Source of the DNA: Streptomyces sp. NBC_01707
Lineage (GTDB): Bacteria > Actinomycetota > Actinomycetes > Streptomycetales > Streptomycetaceae
Assembly: GCF_041438805.1 (NCBI RefSeq)
Contig: NZ_CP109190.1
Location: 2,480,001-2,544,000, forward strand
Length of the DNA: 64,000 nucleotides
Direction of reading: 5' to 3'
Position numbers and translations under genes: made by a program. Positions 52,381 to 60,813 of the stretch are shown in pieces. The notes under the pieces were generated by a model. That model did no database searches, was not told the DNA's origin, and saw only the letters and a list, made by a program, of their open reading frames with translations. The number at the start of each line of letters is the position of its first letter. Position 1 is the stretch's first letter.

Positions 52381-53544
52381 CTAGGAGGTGCGGGTGTTGC
52401 GGGTGGACCGGATGGTGCTCGCGGCCTGGTCGTAGATCTGCGCGTACCGCTCGTACCGCTCGACACGACGGCGATTGGTGCGGCGGAACCGGCGGGCGAC
52501 CAGCCGGGCCAGGTCCGCGGCGCCGACCATACCTGCCTCCGGGCCGAGCTCCGCCTTCGCGATCCGGGCCTCGGGGCGGTAGCCCCGACCGGTGAGGTGA
52601 CGCTTGAAGGCGTCCCTGGCGGGACCGATGAGCAGGTCGTCGGCGGCGCTGACACCGCCTCCGATGACGAAGCAGGAGGGGTCGAGCGCGGCGGCCAGAT
52701 TGGCGATGCCGACACCGAGCCACTGGCCGATGTCCTGGAGGAGCTCGATGCACATCGCATCGCCCTCGCGGGCCAGTTCGGTGATGAGCGGCCCGGTGAT
52801 TTCGGGGATGTTCCCCTTGACCCGCTCGATGATGCCGTGGGCCACCGGCGAGTCGGCGGCGGCCAGCTCCCTGGCCTCACGGACGAGGGCGTTGCCGGAG
52901 CTGTACTGCTCCCAGCAGCCGCGGTTGCCGCACGGACAGCGGTGCCCGCCGGGCACCACCTGCATGTGGCCGAACTCACCGGCGACCCCGTACTTGCCGC
53001 GCTTGACCTGACCGTCCTCCAGAATCGCGCCGCCGATGCCGGTACCGAGCGTGATCATGACGAGATGGTCCTCGCCGCGGCCCGCGCCGAACCGCCACTC
53101 CGCCCACGCCGCGGTGTTCGCGTCGTTGTCCACCATGACGGGGACGACCAGGCGGGAGGCGAGGGCGTCGCGGAGCGGTTCGTCGCGCCAGGCGAGGTGC
53201 GGGGCGAACAGCACCTTGGAGCGGTCGGCGTCGACCCAGCCCGCCGCGCCGATACCGACGGCGTGCACGTCGTGCCGGTCGGAGAGGTCGAGGACCAGCT
53301 CGACGATGGTGTCCTCGACGACCTTGGGGCTCTTGGACTTGTCCGGCGTCTCGGTGCGCAGCTGCTCCAGGATGTTCCCGTCGGCGTCGACGACGCCGGC
53401 CATCACCTTCGTACCCCCGATGTCGATGCCGACGGTGGGTACCCGGGGCGCCGTGAGGTGCGAGCGCCGCTCGCGGGTGCCGACGGTCCGCAGGACGGTG
53501 GCGCGGGCGGAGCCGCGGTGTGTGAAGTCGCGGTACGTGCTCAT
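52381..53544 (-). CDS. ROK-family sugar kinase
   Basis: A 387-residue ROK kinase without an N-terminal HTH, so an enzyme rather than a repressor. The ATP motif G-I-D-I-G-G-T-K-V near 40-48, catalytic D-N-D-A-N near 141, and the zinc site G-H-M-Q-V-V-P-G-G-H-R-C-P-C-G-N-R-G-C-W near 190-209 are complete. This points to a glucokinase/N-acetylmannosamine-kinase type enzyme. An Arg-rich C-terminal tail is odd. It lies downstream of the sugar importer genes on the same strand and may phosphorylate the imported sugar. Confidence 0.88.
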   Translation of the reverse strand: MSTYRDFTHRGSARATVLRTVGTRERRSHLTAPRVPTVGIDIGGTKVMAGVVDADGNILEQLRTETPDKSKSPKVVEDTIVELVLDLSDRHDVHAVGIGAAGWVDADRSKVLFAPHLAWRDEPLRDALASRLVVPVMVDNDANTAAWAEWRFGAGRGEDHLVMITLGTGIGGAILEDGQVKRGKYGVAGEFGHMQVVPGGHRCPCGNRGCWEQYSSGNALVREARELAAADSPVAHGIIERVKGNIPEITGPLITELAREGDAMCIELLQDIGQWLGVGIANLAAALDPSCFVIGGGVSAADDLLIGPARDAFKRHLTGRGYRPEARIAKAELGPEAGMVGAADLARLVARRFRRTNRRRVERYERYAQIYDQAASTIRSTRNTRTS

Positions 53545-53681
53545 CGTCCCTGCGTTGTCTGGGGGGACCGGGTGTGGTGACAGCTCCCGGCGGCGGACGG
53601 CGCCCGTCGGGCTCGATTCTGCCACTGCCGGAGCGTCGGGGCGGGCGGTCGGGGTCCACGGCCCCCCGCCCGCGCCCTCTC

Positions 53682-54518
53682 CTACGGGGTGTCGTCGGTG
53701 ACCGGATGGCCGCCCAGATGGGTCGGCGAGGGGGCCCGCTCGAGCTCGTGGCTGAGCTCCTCGAGCTCGCTGCCACCGGCCATCTGGCGGGTCAGCTCGT
53801 CCAGGGTGATGGAGTCCTTGGTGTGGCTGCCGGACATGGCGCCCCGCTTGAGCAGCACGAACCGGTCGCCGACCAGATAGGCGTGGTGCGGGTTGTGCGT
53901 GATGAGAACCACGCCGAGCCCGGCGTCCCGGGCGGCCGCCACGTACTTCAGCACGACCCCGGACTGCTTGACGCCGAGTGCGGCGGTGGGCTCGTCCAGG
54001 ACGAGGACCTTGGCGCCGAAGTAGACGGCCCGCGCGATGGCGACGCACTGACGCTCGCCGCCGGACAGGGTGCCGATCGGCTGGTCGACGTCGCGCAGGT
54101 CGATGCCCATGCGCAGCAGCTCGGAGCGGGTCGTCTCGCGCATCATCCGGACGTCGAGCCGCTTGAACGGTCCGACGCCCGTCGTCGGCTCGGAGCCGAG
54201 GAAGAAGTTTCGCCAGACAGGCATCAGCGGAACGACGGCCAGGTCCTGGTACACCGTGGCGATGCCCCGGTCCAGGGCTTCGCGCGGGTTGGCCAGAGCG
54301 GTCTCCTCGCCGTCGACGAGGAACCGGCCTTCATCGTGCCGGTGCAGCCCTGCGATGATCTTGATGAGGGTGGACTTGCCGGCGCCGTTGTCGCCGAGGA
54401 CGCAGGAGATCTCGCCCGCGTGGACCTCCAGCGAGACGTCCTGGAGCGCCTTGATGTTCCCGTAGAACTTGCTGACGTGGTCGAGCTCGATGAGCGCCCG
54501 GGGGGCCGCGGTCGTCAT
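53682..54518 (-). CDS. Sugar ABC transporter ATP-binding protein
   Basis: A 278-residue single-ATPase subunit of the CUT2-type sugar importer: Walker [10 protein letters not shown] at about 40-48, signature L-S-G-G-E-R-Q-C near 150, Walker [13 protein letters not shown] and T-H-N-P-H. CUT2 ATPases usually have two fused ATPase halves (about 500 residues); this one has a single half, like a subset of actinobacterial members. It overlaps the permease gene by 4 bases. Confidence 0.9.
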   Translation of the reverse strand: MTTAAPRALIELDHVSKFYGNIKALQDVSLEVHAGEISCVLGDNGAGKSTLIKIIAGLHRHDEGRFLVDGEETALANPREALDRGIATVYQDLAVVPLMPVWRNFFLGSEPTTGVGPFKRLDVRMMRETTRSELLRMGIDLRDVDQPIGTLSGGERQCVAIARAVYFGAKVLVLDEPTAALGVKQSGVVLKYVAAARDAGLGVVLITHNPHHAYLVGDRFVLLKRGAMSGSHTKDSITLDELTRQMAGGSELEELSHELERAPSPTHLGGHPVTDDTP

Positions 54519-55570
54519 TTCGTCGCCTCCGCGCGCTTGCGTACCCATGCGTTGAGCAGGGTGGCCAGGAGCAGCATGGCTCCGAGGAAGAACTTGAACC
54601 AGTCCGGGTTCCACTCCGCGTACACGATGCCCTTGCTGGTCATGCCGAAGATGAAGGCGCCGATCGCCGAGCCGATCGCGGAGCCGTAGCCGCCGGTGAT
54701 CAGGCAGCCGCCGATGACGGCCGCGATGATGTACGTCAGCTCGTTGCCGACGCCCTCGCCGGACTGCACGACGTCGAACGAGAACAGCAGGTGCTGGCCG
54801 GAGACCCAGGCGGCGAAGGCGACGCCGAGGTAGAGCCCGACCTTGGTGCGGATCACCGGGACACCGACGGCGCGGGCCGCGTCGGCCTCGCCGCCGACCG
54901 CGAAGATCCAGTTGCCGAAGCGGGTACGGAGCAGGATCCAGGTGGCGATCGCGACGAGCACCGCCCACCAGAGAATGGTGACCTTGAGCTCGACCCCGCC
55001 GACGGTCCACTGCGAGGCGAAGACCTTTCGGGCCGAGTCGAAGCCCTCCATGTCGGCGATGGACTTGGTCGACACGGTTCCGCTGATCAGCTTGGTGAAG
55101 CCGAGATTGAGACCGGTCAGCATCAGGAACGTACCGAGCGTGATGATGAAGCTCGGCAGTTTGGTACGGGTCAGCATGAACCCGTTGAACGCGCCGACGG
55201 CCAGCGTCACCAGCAGCGACACGAAGACGCCGACCCAGACATTGGCCGTCATCTGGTAGCTGAACATCGACGAGACCAGCGCGGAGCTGGTGACCAGGAC
55301 ACCGGCCGACAGGTCGAACTCACCGCCGATCATCAGCAGCGCCACCGGCGCCGCCATGATCCCGATGGTGGAGGCCGCGTACAGCACCGTGCCGAAGCTG
55401 GATGCGCGCAGGAAGCTGTCGGCGACGATCGAGAAGAAGATGAAGACGGCCGCGGCGCCCACGACCGAACCGAGTTCCGGGCGGCCGAGCAGCCTGCGCA
55501 GCGCCGAGGTGTGCAGCAGCCGTTCATCGGACCCGGCCGCCGGGGCCGGTGGTTGTGCCGTCGTGGTCAT
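54515..55570 (-). CDS. Sugar ABC transporter permease
   Basis: A 351-residue CUT2-type permease with about nine hydrophobic segments. Motifs [10 protein letters not shown] near 83-92 and [13 protein letters not shown] near 213-225 are typical of RbsC/XylH-like permeases. It overlaps the ATPase and the binding-protein genes at its ends, showing tight coupling. It forms the channel for a sugar or polyol; the ligand is set by the binding proteins. Confidence 0.9.
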   Translation of the reverse strand: MTTTAQPPAPAAGSDERLLHTSALRRLLGRPELGSVVGAAAVFIFFSIVADSFLRASSFGTVLYAASTIGIMAAPVALLMIGGEFDLSAGVLVTSSALVSSMFSYQMTANVWVGVFVSLLVTLAVGAFNGFMLTRTKLPSFIITLGTFLMLTGLNLGFTKLISGTVSTKSIADMEGFDSARKVFASQWTVGGVELKVTILWWAVLVAIATWILLRTRFGNWIFAVGGEADAARAVGVPVIRTKVGLYLGVAFAAWVSGQHLLFSFDVVQSGEGVGNELTYIIAAVIGGCLITGGYGSAIGSAIGAFIFGMTSKGIVYAEWNPDWFKFFLGAMLLLATLLNAWVRKRAEATK

Positions 55571-56580
55571 CGGGTCCCCCGCTTCGTGTACTCCGCCAGT
55601 TCGGCGGCGTCCTTCGAGGTGATGATCTGCGGGCCGGTGAGGACGGGGCGCCCGCCACCGAGCACATTGCGGTTGTAGCGGTAGAGCCAGAGCAGGTCGA
55701 CGGCCTCGTACCCCTGGAGGTACGGCTGCTGGTCGACGGCGAAGCCCAGGGTCTTGTCCTGCAGGGCGGTGGCGACCTTCGCGTTCAGGTCGAACGTGTC
55801 GATCTCGGCCTTGGAGCCCGCGGTCCGCTTCGCCTTCACGGCGGCGTCCGCGAACGGCGCGCCGAGCGTGACGACCGCGTCGATGCTCTTGTCGGCCTGG
55901 AGCTTCGCTTCGATGGACGCCTGGACGTCGGGCATGTTGGTGCCCTCGACGTACAGGTTCTGCATCTGCCCGTCGAACGCCTTCTTCGCCCCGGCGCAGC
56001 GCTGCTCGTGGCCGACGTTGCCCTGCTCGTGCAGGATGCACAGGGCCTTCTTCCGGCCCCGCGCGTTGAGCTCCTCGCCGACGGACTCGCCGGCGATGGA
56101 CTCGTCCTGGCCGATGTGGGTGAGCGCGCCGAACGCCTTGGACTCCGCGGAGCCCGAGTTCACCGTGATCACCGGGATCCCCGCCCTGGTGGCCTTGGCG
56201 ACGACGTCCTTCATCGCGTCGGGCTTGGCGAGCGAGACGATCAGTCCGTCGACCTTCTGGTCGATCGCGGCCTGGACGAGCTGGGCCTGCTGCTGCGCCT
56301 CGTCGTTGTGCGAGTACAGGAACTTGATGTTGTCCTTGACGGCCGCCTGCTCGGCGCCCCGCTGGACGATGTCCCAGAAGGTGTCGCCGTCGCCCGAGTG
56401 GGTGACCATGGCGAAGGTCCAGCGGGGTGTGTCCACCGCGGACCGGCCCTCGGCGGCGGCCCGGGCCGCGCGCTCCTCCGCCCGCTTGCCACCGGTGCTG
56501 CTGCATCCCACGAGGGAGGCCCCGAGCACCGCCGCAAGCACGGCACCCATCGCACGTACCCCTGTCCGAACCCTTGCCAC
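55567..56580 (-). CDS. Sugar-binding lipoprotein, copy 1
   Basis: A 337-residue periplasmic-binding-protein of the ribose/galactose type. Signal peptide with lipobox S-L-V-G-C, then W-T-F-A-M-V-T-H, D-G-D-T-F-W-D-I-V-Q-R-G-A, A-I-D-Q-K-V-D-G-L-I-V and F-A-V-D-Q-Q-P-Y-L-Q-G-Y. It overlaps the permease by 4 bases. GTG 56580 follows GAAGGG. It is about 55-60% alike by eye to the next gene upstream, showing a tandem duplication. Ligand unknown; inositol or a pentose are reasonable guesses given the GntR/dehydrogenase context. Confidence 0.88.
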   Translation of the reverse strand: MARVRTGVRAMGAVLAAVLGASLVGCSSTGGKRAEERAARAAAEGRSAVDTPRWTFAMVTHSGDGDTFWDIVQRGAEQAAVKDNIKFLYSHNDEAQQQAQLVQAAIDQKVDGLIVSLAKPDAMKDVVAKATRAGIPVITVNSGSAESKAFGALTHIGQDESIAGESVGEELNARGRKKALCILHEQGNVGHEQRCAGAKKAFDGQMQNLYVEGTNMPDVQASIEAKLQADKSIDAVVTLGAPFADAAVKAKRTAGSKAEIDTFDLNAKVATALQDKTLGFAVDQQPYLQGYEAVDLLWLYRYNRNVLGGGRPVLTGPQIITSKDAAELAEYTKRGTR

Positions 56581-56744
56581 GACGCCGTGCCCTTCTTGTG
56601 CTGCTCGCTGTACCGCTTGGTGCCGCCTGGGGGTATCGCCTCCCGGTCCGACTGGCCAAGTATCCCCGAGGGCGAGTCGGCGCCGCCCGGCAGGGGCGGG
56701 ACGCGTGCGTCGCGAGGGGCTGTGCGCGGTGGCACGTACGGGGG

Positions 56745-57758
56745 TCATCGGGTGCCGCGCGCGGTGTACTCCTCCAGCTGAGGGACGTCGTCGGCGGTGA
56801 CGATCGCCGGGCCGGTGAGCACCGGCTTGCCGCCACCGATGACGTTGCCGTTCGTCTTGTTGAGCCACAGTTCGTCGACGGCGAGATAGCCCTGGAGGTA
56901 GGGCTGCTGGTCGACCGCGAAGCCGACCTCCGACGCCTTGAGGCGCTTGACGACCTCGGCGTTCAGATCGAACGTGTCGACCTCGGCCTTGGAGCCGGAG
57001 CCCTCCTTGGCCTTGACGGAGGCGGCGGCGAACGGCGCGCCGAGGGTGACGATCGTGTCGATGTCCTGATCGGCCTGGAGCTTCGCCTCGATGGAGGAGG
57101 TGGAGGCGGGCATGTTGGTGCCCTCGACGTTGAGGTTCTCCACCGCGCCCTTGAAGGTCTTCTTCACCCCGGCGCACCGCTCCTCGAGCGACACGTTGCC
57201 CTGTTCGTGGATGACGCAGACGGCCTTCTTGCGGCCGCGCTTGTTCAGTTCCTCGCCGACGGCCTCGCCGGCGACCTTCTCGTCCTGGCCGATGTGGCCG
57301 AGCGCGCCGACCTCCGCGGAGAACTGCGCGCCCGAATTGATCGTGACGACGGGTATGCCGGCCTTCACCGCCTTGGCGACGACCGCTTCGACGGCTTCCG
57401 GTTTGGCGAGCGTGACGACGATGCCGTCGACCTTCTGGTCGATGGCGGCCTGGACGAGCTGGGCCTGTTCCTTGCCCTCCTTGTCGGCGGAGTAGAGGAA
57501 CTCGACGTTGTCCTTGGCCGCGGCCTGCTTCGCACCGCTGCGGACGATGTCCCAGAAGGTGTCGCCCTCCCCCGCGTGCGTGACCATGGCGACCTTCATC
57601 CGGGGTGTGGAGACGCCTTTGACGCCCTGCCCGCTGCCGCTCCCGGGCTTGTCCTCCGAGCTCTTGCCGCCGGAGCTGCTGCATCCGGTCAAGGTGGTGA
57701 GCGCGAGGCCGATGGTGCATATGGCGATCAGGGTTGTTGCCTTGCGAGGAGTACGCAT
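56745..57758 (-). CDS. Sugar-binding lipoprotein, copy 2
   Basis: A 337-residue paralog of the neighbouring binding protein, same length, with lipobox L-T-G-C, M-K-V-A-M-V-T-H, G-E-G-D-T-F-W-D-I-V-R-S-G-A, A-A-I-D-Q-K-V-D-G-I-V-V and the C-terminal F-A-V-D-Q-Q-P-Y-L-Q-G-Y-L. The Ser/Gly linker after the lipobox is longer. Both copies keep the ligand-site strands, so both are likely functional and may bind different sugars. Only one permease is coded, so they presumably share it. Confidence 0.88.
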   Translation of the reverse strand: MRTPRKATTLIAICTIGLALTTLTGCSSSGGKSSEDKPGSGSGQGVKGVSTPRMKVAMVTHAGEGDTFWDIVRSGAKQAAAKDNVEFLYSADKEGKEQAQLVQAAIDQKVDGIVVTLAKPEAVEAVVAKAVKAGIPVVTINSGAQFSAEVGALGHIGQDEKVAGEAVGEELNKRGRKKAVCVIHEQGNVSLEERCAGVKKTFKGAVENLNVEGTNMPASTSSIEAKLQADQDIDTIVTLGAPFAAASVKAKEGSGSKAEVDTFDLNAEVVKRLKASEVGFAVDQQPYLQGYLAVDELWLNKTNGNVIGGGKPVLTGPAIVTADDVPQLEEYTARGTR

Positions 57759-57850
57759 GGAGGTCCGCCCTCTCTCCCGGCCGCCGGAGTGCGGCTTCGG
57801 GAGTTCTAGCGGGGTGCGTCGGCGCCGTCAACGGGGCCTCCGGAGGCTCG

Positions 57851-58609
57851 TCAGCGTACGAGGAGCTGGAAGTCGAAGGCGTAGCGCGAGGCTCGGTAGA
57901 CATGGGAGGCGAATTCGACCGCCCGCCCGGTGTCGTCGTACGTGGTGCGCTCCATCGTCAGCAGCGGCGCGCCCTCGGGCTCGGCGAGCTGGGCGGCCTC
58001 CTCGGCCGTGGCGAGGCGGGCGCCGACGTTCTGGCGCGCGCTGTGCAGAGTGATTCCGGCGGCCCGCATGATCCGGTAGAGACCGGTGGCCTCCAGCCGT
58101 TCGGTGCCCAGGTCGACCAGGCCGGCCGGCACGTGGTTGCGCAGCAGCGCCATCGGTTCGTCGTGGGCGGACCGCAGCCGCTCCACGAGGTGGACGTCGG
58201 CGCCTTCCGGGACACCGAGGGCGGCGGCGACCCTGGCAGTGGCGGGCTCGATCCGGTTGCACAGGACGCGGGTGGCGGGGCGCTGACCGGCCGCCTCCAG
58301 ATCGTCGTACAGGCTGCTCAGTTCGAGGGGCCGCTTGACCTGGCTGTGGACGACCTGGGTGCCCACCCCGCGGCGTCGCACCATCAGGCCTTTGTCGACG
58401 AGCGACTGGATGGCCTGGCGGACGGTGGGCCGGGACAGGCCGAGCCGGGCCGCGAGCTCGATCTCGTTGCCGAGGAGACTGCCGGGGGCGAGGCGGCCCT
58501 GTTCGATGGCCGCCTCCAACTGCTGCGAGAGCTGGTAGTAGAGCGGGACCGGGCTGCTGCGGTCCACACCGAGTTCGAGGGCGGCGGGGTCGGCGACGGG
58601 TTTGGGCAC
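57851..58609 (-). CDS. GntR/HutC-family regulator
   Basis: A 252-residue regulator: winged-helix HTH (about 16-85) with L-A-A-R-L-G-L-S-R-P-T-V-R-Q-A and V-R-R-R-G-V-G-T-Q-V, then a UTRA ligand-binding domain (about 100-250) with G-V-P-E-G-A-D-V-H-L-V-E-R-L-R. UTRA domains bind sugars or their phosphates. It is the first gene of the minus-strand sugar-import cluster. Its own promoter carries a 15-bp inverted repeat, so autoregulation is likely. Confidence 0.92.
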   Translation of the reverse strand: MPKPVADPAALELGVDRSSPVPLYYQLSQQLEAAIEQGRLAPGSLLGNEIELAARLGLSRPTVRQAIQSLVDKGLMVRRRGVGTQVVHSQVKRPLELSSLYDDLEAAGQRPATRVLCNRIEPATARVAAALGVPEGADVHLVERLRSAHDEPMALLRNHVPAGLVDLGTERLEATGLYRIMRAAGITLHSARQNVGARLATAEEAAQLAEPEGAPLLTMERTTYDDTGRAVEFASHVYRASRYAFDFQLLVR

Positions 58610-58629
58610 GGCAGGAGCGTAGCCCTCAT

Positions 58630-58679
58630 GTCAGGACCACCGGTAGTCAGGTCGTCCCGTCGTCCGGTTGTCCTGACAA
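58630..58679 (-). promoter_or_regulatory. Inverted-repeat operator in GntR promoter
   Basis: TGTCAGGACCACCGG (58630-58644) pairs in reverse with CCGGTTGTCCTGACA (58665-58679), 14 of 15 bases, spacer 20 bases. A partial copy, GTCAGGTCGTCC, lies in between. The core TGTCAGGAC recurs before the dehydrogenase gene at 60814, which makes it a good candidate for the GntR binding site. Confidence 0.65.
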
Positions 58680-58825
58680 TTCCACTCAGGAGATGCGACA
58701 CGACCTGGGACACCCGATCGCGGGCGGGTCGGCGGGCGACCTGGGCGGGGTGATCGTAGTCTGCGGATGAGGTGCCCAGGGCGCGCCACCGGTGCCGTAC
58801 GACGGGTCGATGTGAGGGAGAGCAG

Positions 58826-59245
58826 ATGTCCAAGCCACCGTTGCCGGACGAAGCCGTAGCCATGCTGAAGAAGGCGAACCCGGCCGTCATCACCACGCTC
58901 CGCCCGGACGGCCAGCCGGTGTCCACCCCGACCTGGTATCTCTGGGACGACGGCAGGGTGCTGGTGAACATGGACGAGGGCCGCAAGCGGCTGGAGCACA
59001 TCCGCCGGGACCCGCGCGTCAGTCTCACCGTGCTGGACGAGGTGGGCTGGTACACGCACATCAGCATCATCGGCCGCGTCTCCGAGACGCGTCCGGACGA
59101 GGGCCTCGCCGACATCGACAGGCTGGCCCGTCAGTACATGGGCAACGACTACCCCATGCGGGACCGCGACCGGGTGAGCGCCTGGATCGAGATCGAACGC
59201 TGGCACGGCTGGGGCACCCTGAAGGACAACAGCCAACCGGGCTGA
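58826..59245 (+). CDS. PPOX-class F420-dependent oxidoreductase
   Basis: A 139-residue split-barrel protein: N-P-A-V-I-T-T-L-R-P-D-G-Q-P-V-S-T-P-T-W-Y-L, V-L-V-N-M-D-E-G-R-K-R-L-E-H-I-R-R-D-P and V-S-A-W-I-E-I-E-R-W-H-G-W-G. This is the classic pattern of F420-dependent PPOX-fold reductases (Rv1155-like), which reduce small organic molecules such as biliverdin or mycotoxins. ATG 58826 follows GAGGGAG. Divergent from the GntR gene and not obviously linked to it. Confidence 0.88.
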   Translation: MSKPPLPDEAVAMLKKANPAVITTLRPDGQPVSTPTWYLWDDGRVLVNMDEGRKRLEHIRRDPRVSLTVLDEVGWYTHISIIGRVSETRPDEGLADIDRLARQYMGNDYPMRDRDRVSAWIEIERWHGWGTLKDNSQPG

Positions 59246-59286
59246 CCACCCGCCGGGGCGCCGGGCCTGCCACGGCCGGCCGGGAA

Positions 59287-59308
59287 GCGAAGGCCCGCAG
59301 GCCTTCGC
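59287..59308. terminator. Perfect hairpin between convergent genes
   Basis: GCGAAGGCC (59287-59295) and GGCCTTCGC (59300-59308) pair fully over a 4-base loop between the stop codons of the PPOX gene and the amidase gene. It can serve both strands. Confidence 0.7.
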
Positions 59309-59335
59309 GCAACTCCCGGTCGGCCGCGGACGGGT

Positions 59336-60466
59336 TCAGGCCCGGAACGCCTGCCGTACCGAGCCGCCGACGACAGCGCACCATGTGCTCGTCCCGACCT
59401 TGCCGTTGGGAGTGAGCCCATGGAGCCGCTGCAGGTCCTGGACGGCCTTCATGGTCTCGTGGTCGTACGTGCCCGTCGGCACCGCATCCGTGTATCCCTT
59501 GCGGACCAGCATCTCCTGAAGCGCGACGACGGGCAGGCCGGTGGCGTGCTTGTCGAGGGTGGGGACGAGCGCCTCCCAGGTGGCAAGGTCGAACGTGCAG
59601 TCCGGGTCGACCGGCAGGCCGTTCCTCGCCTGGAAGTCGTTCACGACCGAGATCGTGTCCTGGCCGAAGACGCCGTCGGCGGCCAGTCCGTATCCGAGGT
59701 CGGCGAGCAGGTACTGCGCCACCTTGACGACGGGGCCGCCGACGAACCGCCAGATGTCCGGCCAGCGGCGCTCCGGTATCGCACCGGCCGGCGTGCCCAG
59801 CGCCTTCAGGACGCGCGTGCGGACCATCGGGAACTGTGCGTAGAAGGCGATGCCCGGGCAGTCGGTCTCGCGGAAGTCCCAGTGGCCGAAGATATCCCAG
59901 GCGTTCAGGTCGAACTTGCGGCACACGACGATGCACAGGTCGACCAACGCGTCGAGGAGGGCCTCGGGCGGGGTCTCCGTGATGTAGGTGCCCTCGTTCT
60001 CGATGCCGATCGCGTTGCCGTTCTCGCCGGGACAGTGGGCGGCGGTCACCTGGTGTTCCCCGGCTTCCAGGGTCTCCAGACTCCGGTGCCGCCCCTCCAG
60101 GACGTAGCCGCCCCGGCTCACCGTGAAGTGCTGGCCGGTGTCCGCCCAGCCGTTGGTGTCCATGTGCAGGTCCTGGCAGTCCTTGGCCAGTTGGACGGCG
60201 TGCTCGCGCGAGTAGTCGGTGACGTTCGGGAACGCCATGTGGTGCAGGATGATCTTGTTGGTGGTGTTGCCGGTGATCTGCACGGGACTGGCCGGCGGCC
60301 TGGCGCCCCAGCTGTCACAGTCGATGATCCAGGGGAATTCCGCCGAAGGCGCTGCCTGGGCCGCCGCGGGGAGCGCCAGTTCGGTGCCGACGACCGCGAC
60401 GACCGCTCCCCCCAGGCCGAATCTGAACAACGTGCGGCGATCGATTTCGTACTCGTGCATGGCCAT
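59336..60466 (-). CDS. N-acetylmuramoyl-L-alanine amidase with peptidoglycan-binding domains
   Basis: A 376-residue exported amidase. The start D-R-R-T-L-F-R-F-G-L-G plus hydrophobic core is a twin-arginine signal. The amidase_2/PGRP domain (about 48-215) has K-I-I-L-H-H-M-A-F-P, V-T-A-A-H-C-P-G-E-N and F-G-H-W-D-F-R-E-T-D-C-P-G holding the zinc ligands. Two helical peptidoglycan-binding_1 domains follow (about 235-300 and 305-370; D-G-V-F-G-Q-D-T and N-G-K-V-G-T-S-T-W). It cleaves the bond between MurNAc and L-Ala in the cell wall. ATG 60466 or 60460 is possible; a run of Gs just before them acts as ribosome site. Confidence 0.9.
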   Translation of the reverse strand: MAMHEYEIDRRTLFRFGLGGAVVAVVGTELALPAAAQAAPSAEFPWIIDCDSWGARPPASPVQITGNTTNKIILHHMAFPNVTDYSREHAVQLAKDCQDLHMDTNGWADTGQHFTVSRGGYVLEGRHRSLETLEAGEHQVTAAHCPGENGNAIGIENEGTYITETPPEALLDALVDLCIVVCRKFDLNAWDIFGHWDFRETDCPGIAFYAQFPMVRTRVLKALGTPAGAIPERRWPDIWRFVGGPVVKVAQYLLADLGYGLAADGVFGQDTISVVNDFQARNGLPVDPDCTFDLATWEALVPTLDKHATGLPVVALQEMLVRKGYTDAVPTGTYDHETMKAVQDLQRLHGLTPNGKVGTSTWCAVVGGSVRQAFRA

Positions 60467-60762
60467 GCAGCCCCCCCAGGGGTCACAGAATCCTCCGTCG
60501 ACTGCCGACGGCAACGGGAGATTATGTGGCCCGTGCACGCAAAACCAGAGTTTCTTGAAGATCGTTACGAGCTTCACGGGGCAGGGCGGGGCGAATGGGA
60601 GCAAGTCGCCGCCGCCCCCCTTCCGGACCCGGGACACCCAAGGTGATATGACGGGCCGACAGCTCTCACGGGCAGGCCCACATCACCGGAGGACCGGCCG
60701 TTCGACGACGGGTCGGCCGGAAGCCCATACCCTCTCGGGTCGACACCCGAACACGCTCTCGT
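60467..60762. other. Divergent promoter stretch
   Basis: Between the Tat-exported amidase and the dehydrogenase genes. It is AT-richer around 60510-60560 (with a CATAAT on the minus strand at 60526-60521 that may be the amidase -10). No gene seen. Confidence 0.4.
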
Positions 60763-60784
60763 TTGTCAGGACATATAGTTGACA
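60763..60784 (+). promoter_or_regulatory. TTGTCAGGAC operator and -10 box before dehydrogenase gene
   Basis: TTGTCAGGAC (60763-60772) matches the arms of the GntR-promoter repeat. TGTCA (60764-60768) and TGACA (60780-60784) form an inverted pair. TATAGT at 60774-60779, inside the pair, fits a -10 box, so a bound repressor would cover the promoter. Confidence 0.6.
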
Positions 60785-60813
60785 GCGCAGCCGGTGGGCG
60801 GCACGTTGGGTCC

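Noticed and set aside
49878..52595. 905-codon plus-strand open frame over the PcaL-like, membrane and ROK genes
   Set aside because: It spans three recognisable minus-strand genes and has Gly/Arg/Cys-rich repetitive composition without any domain.
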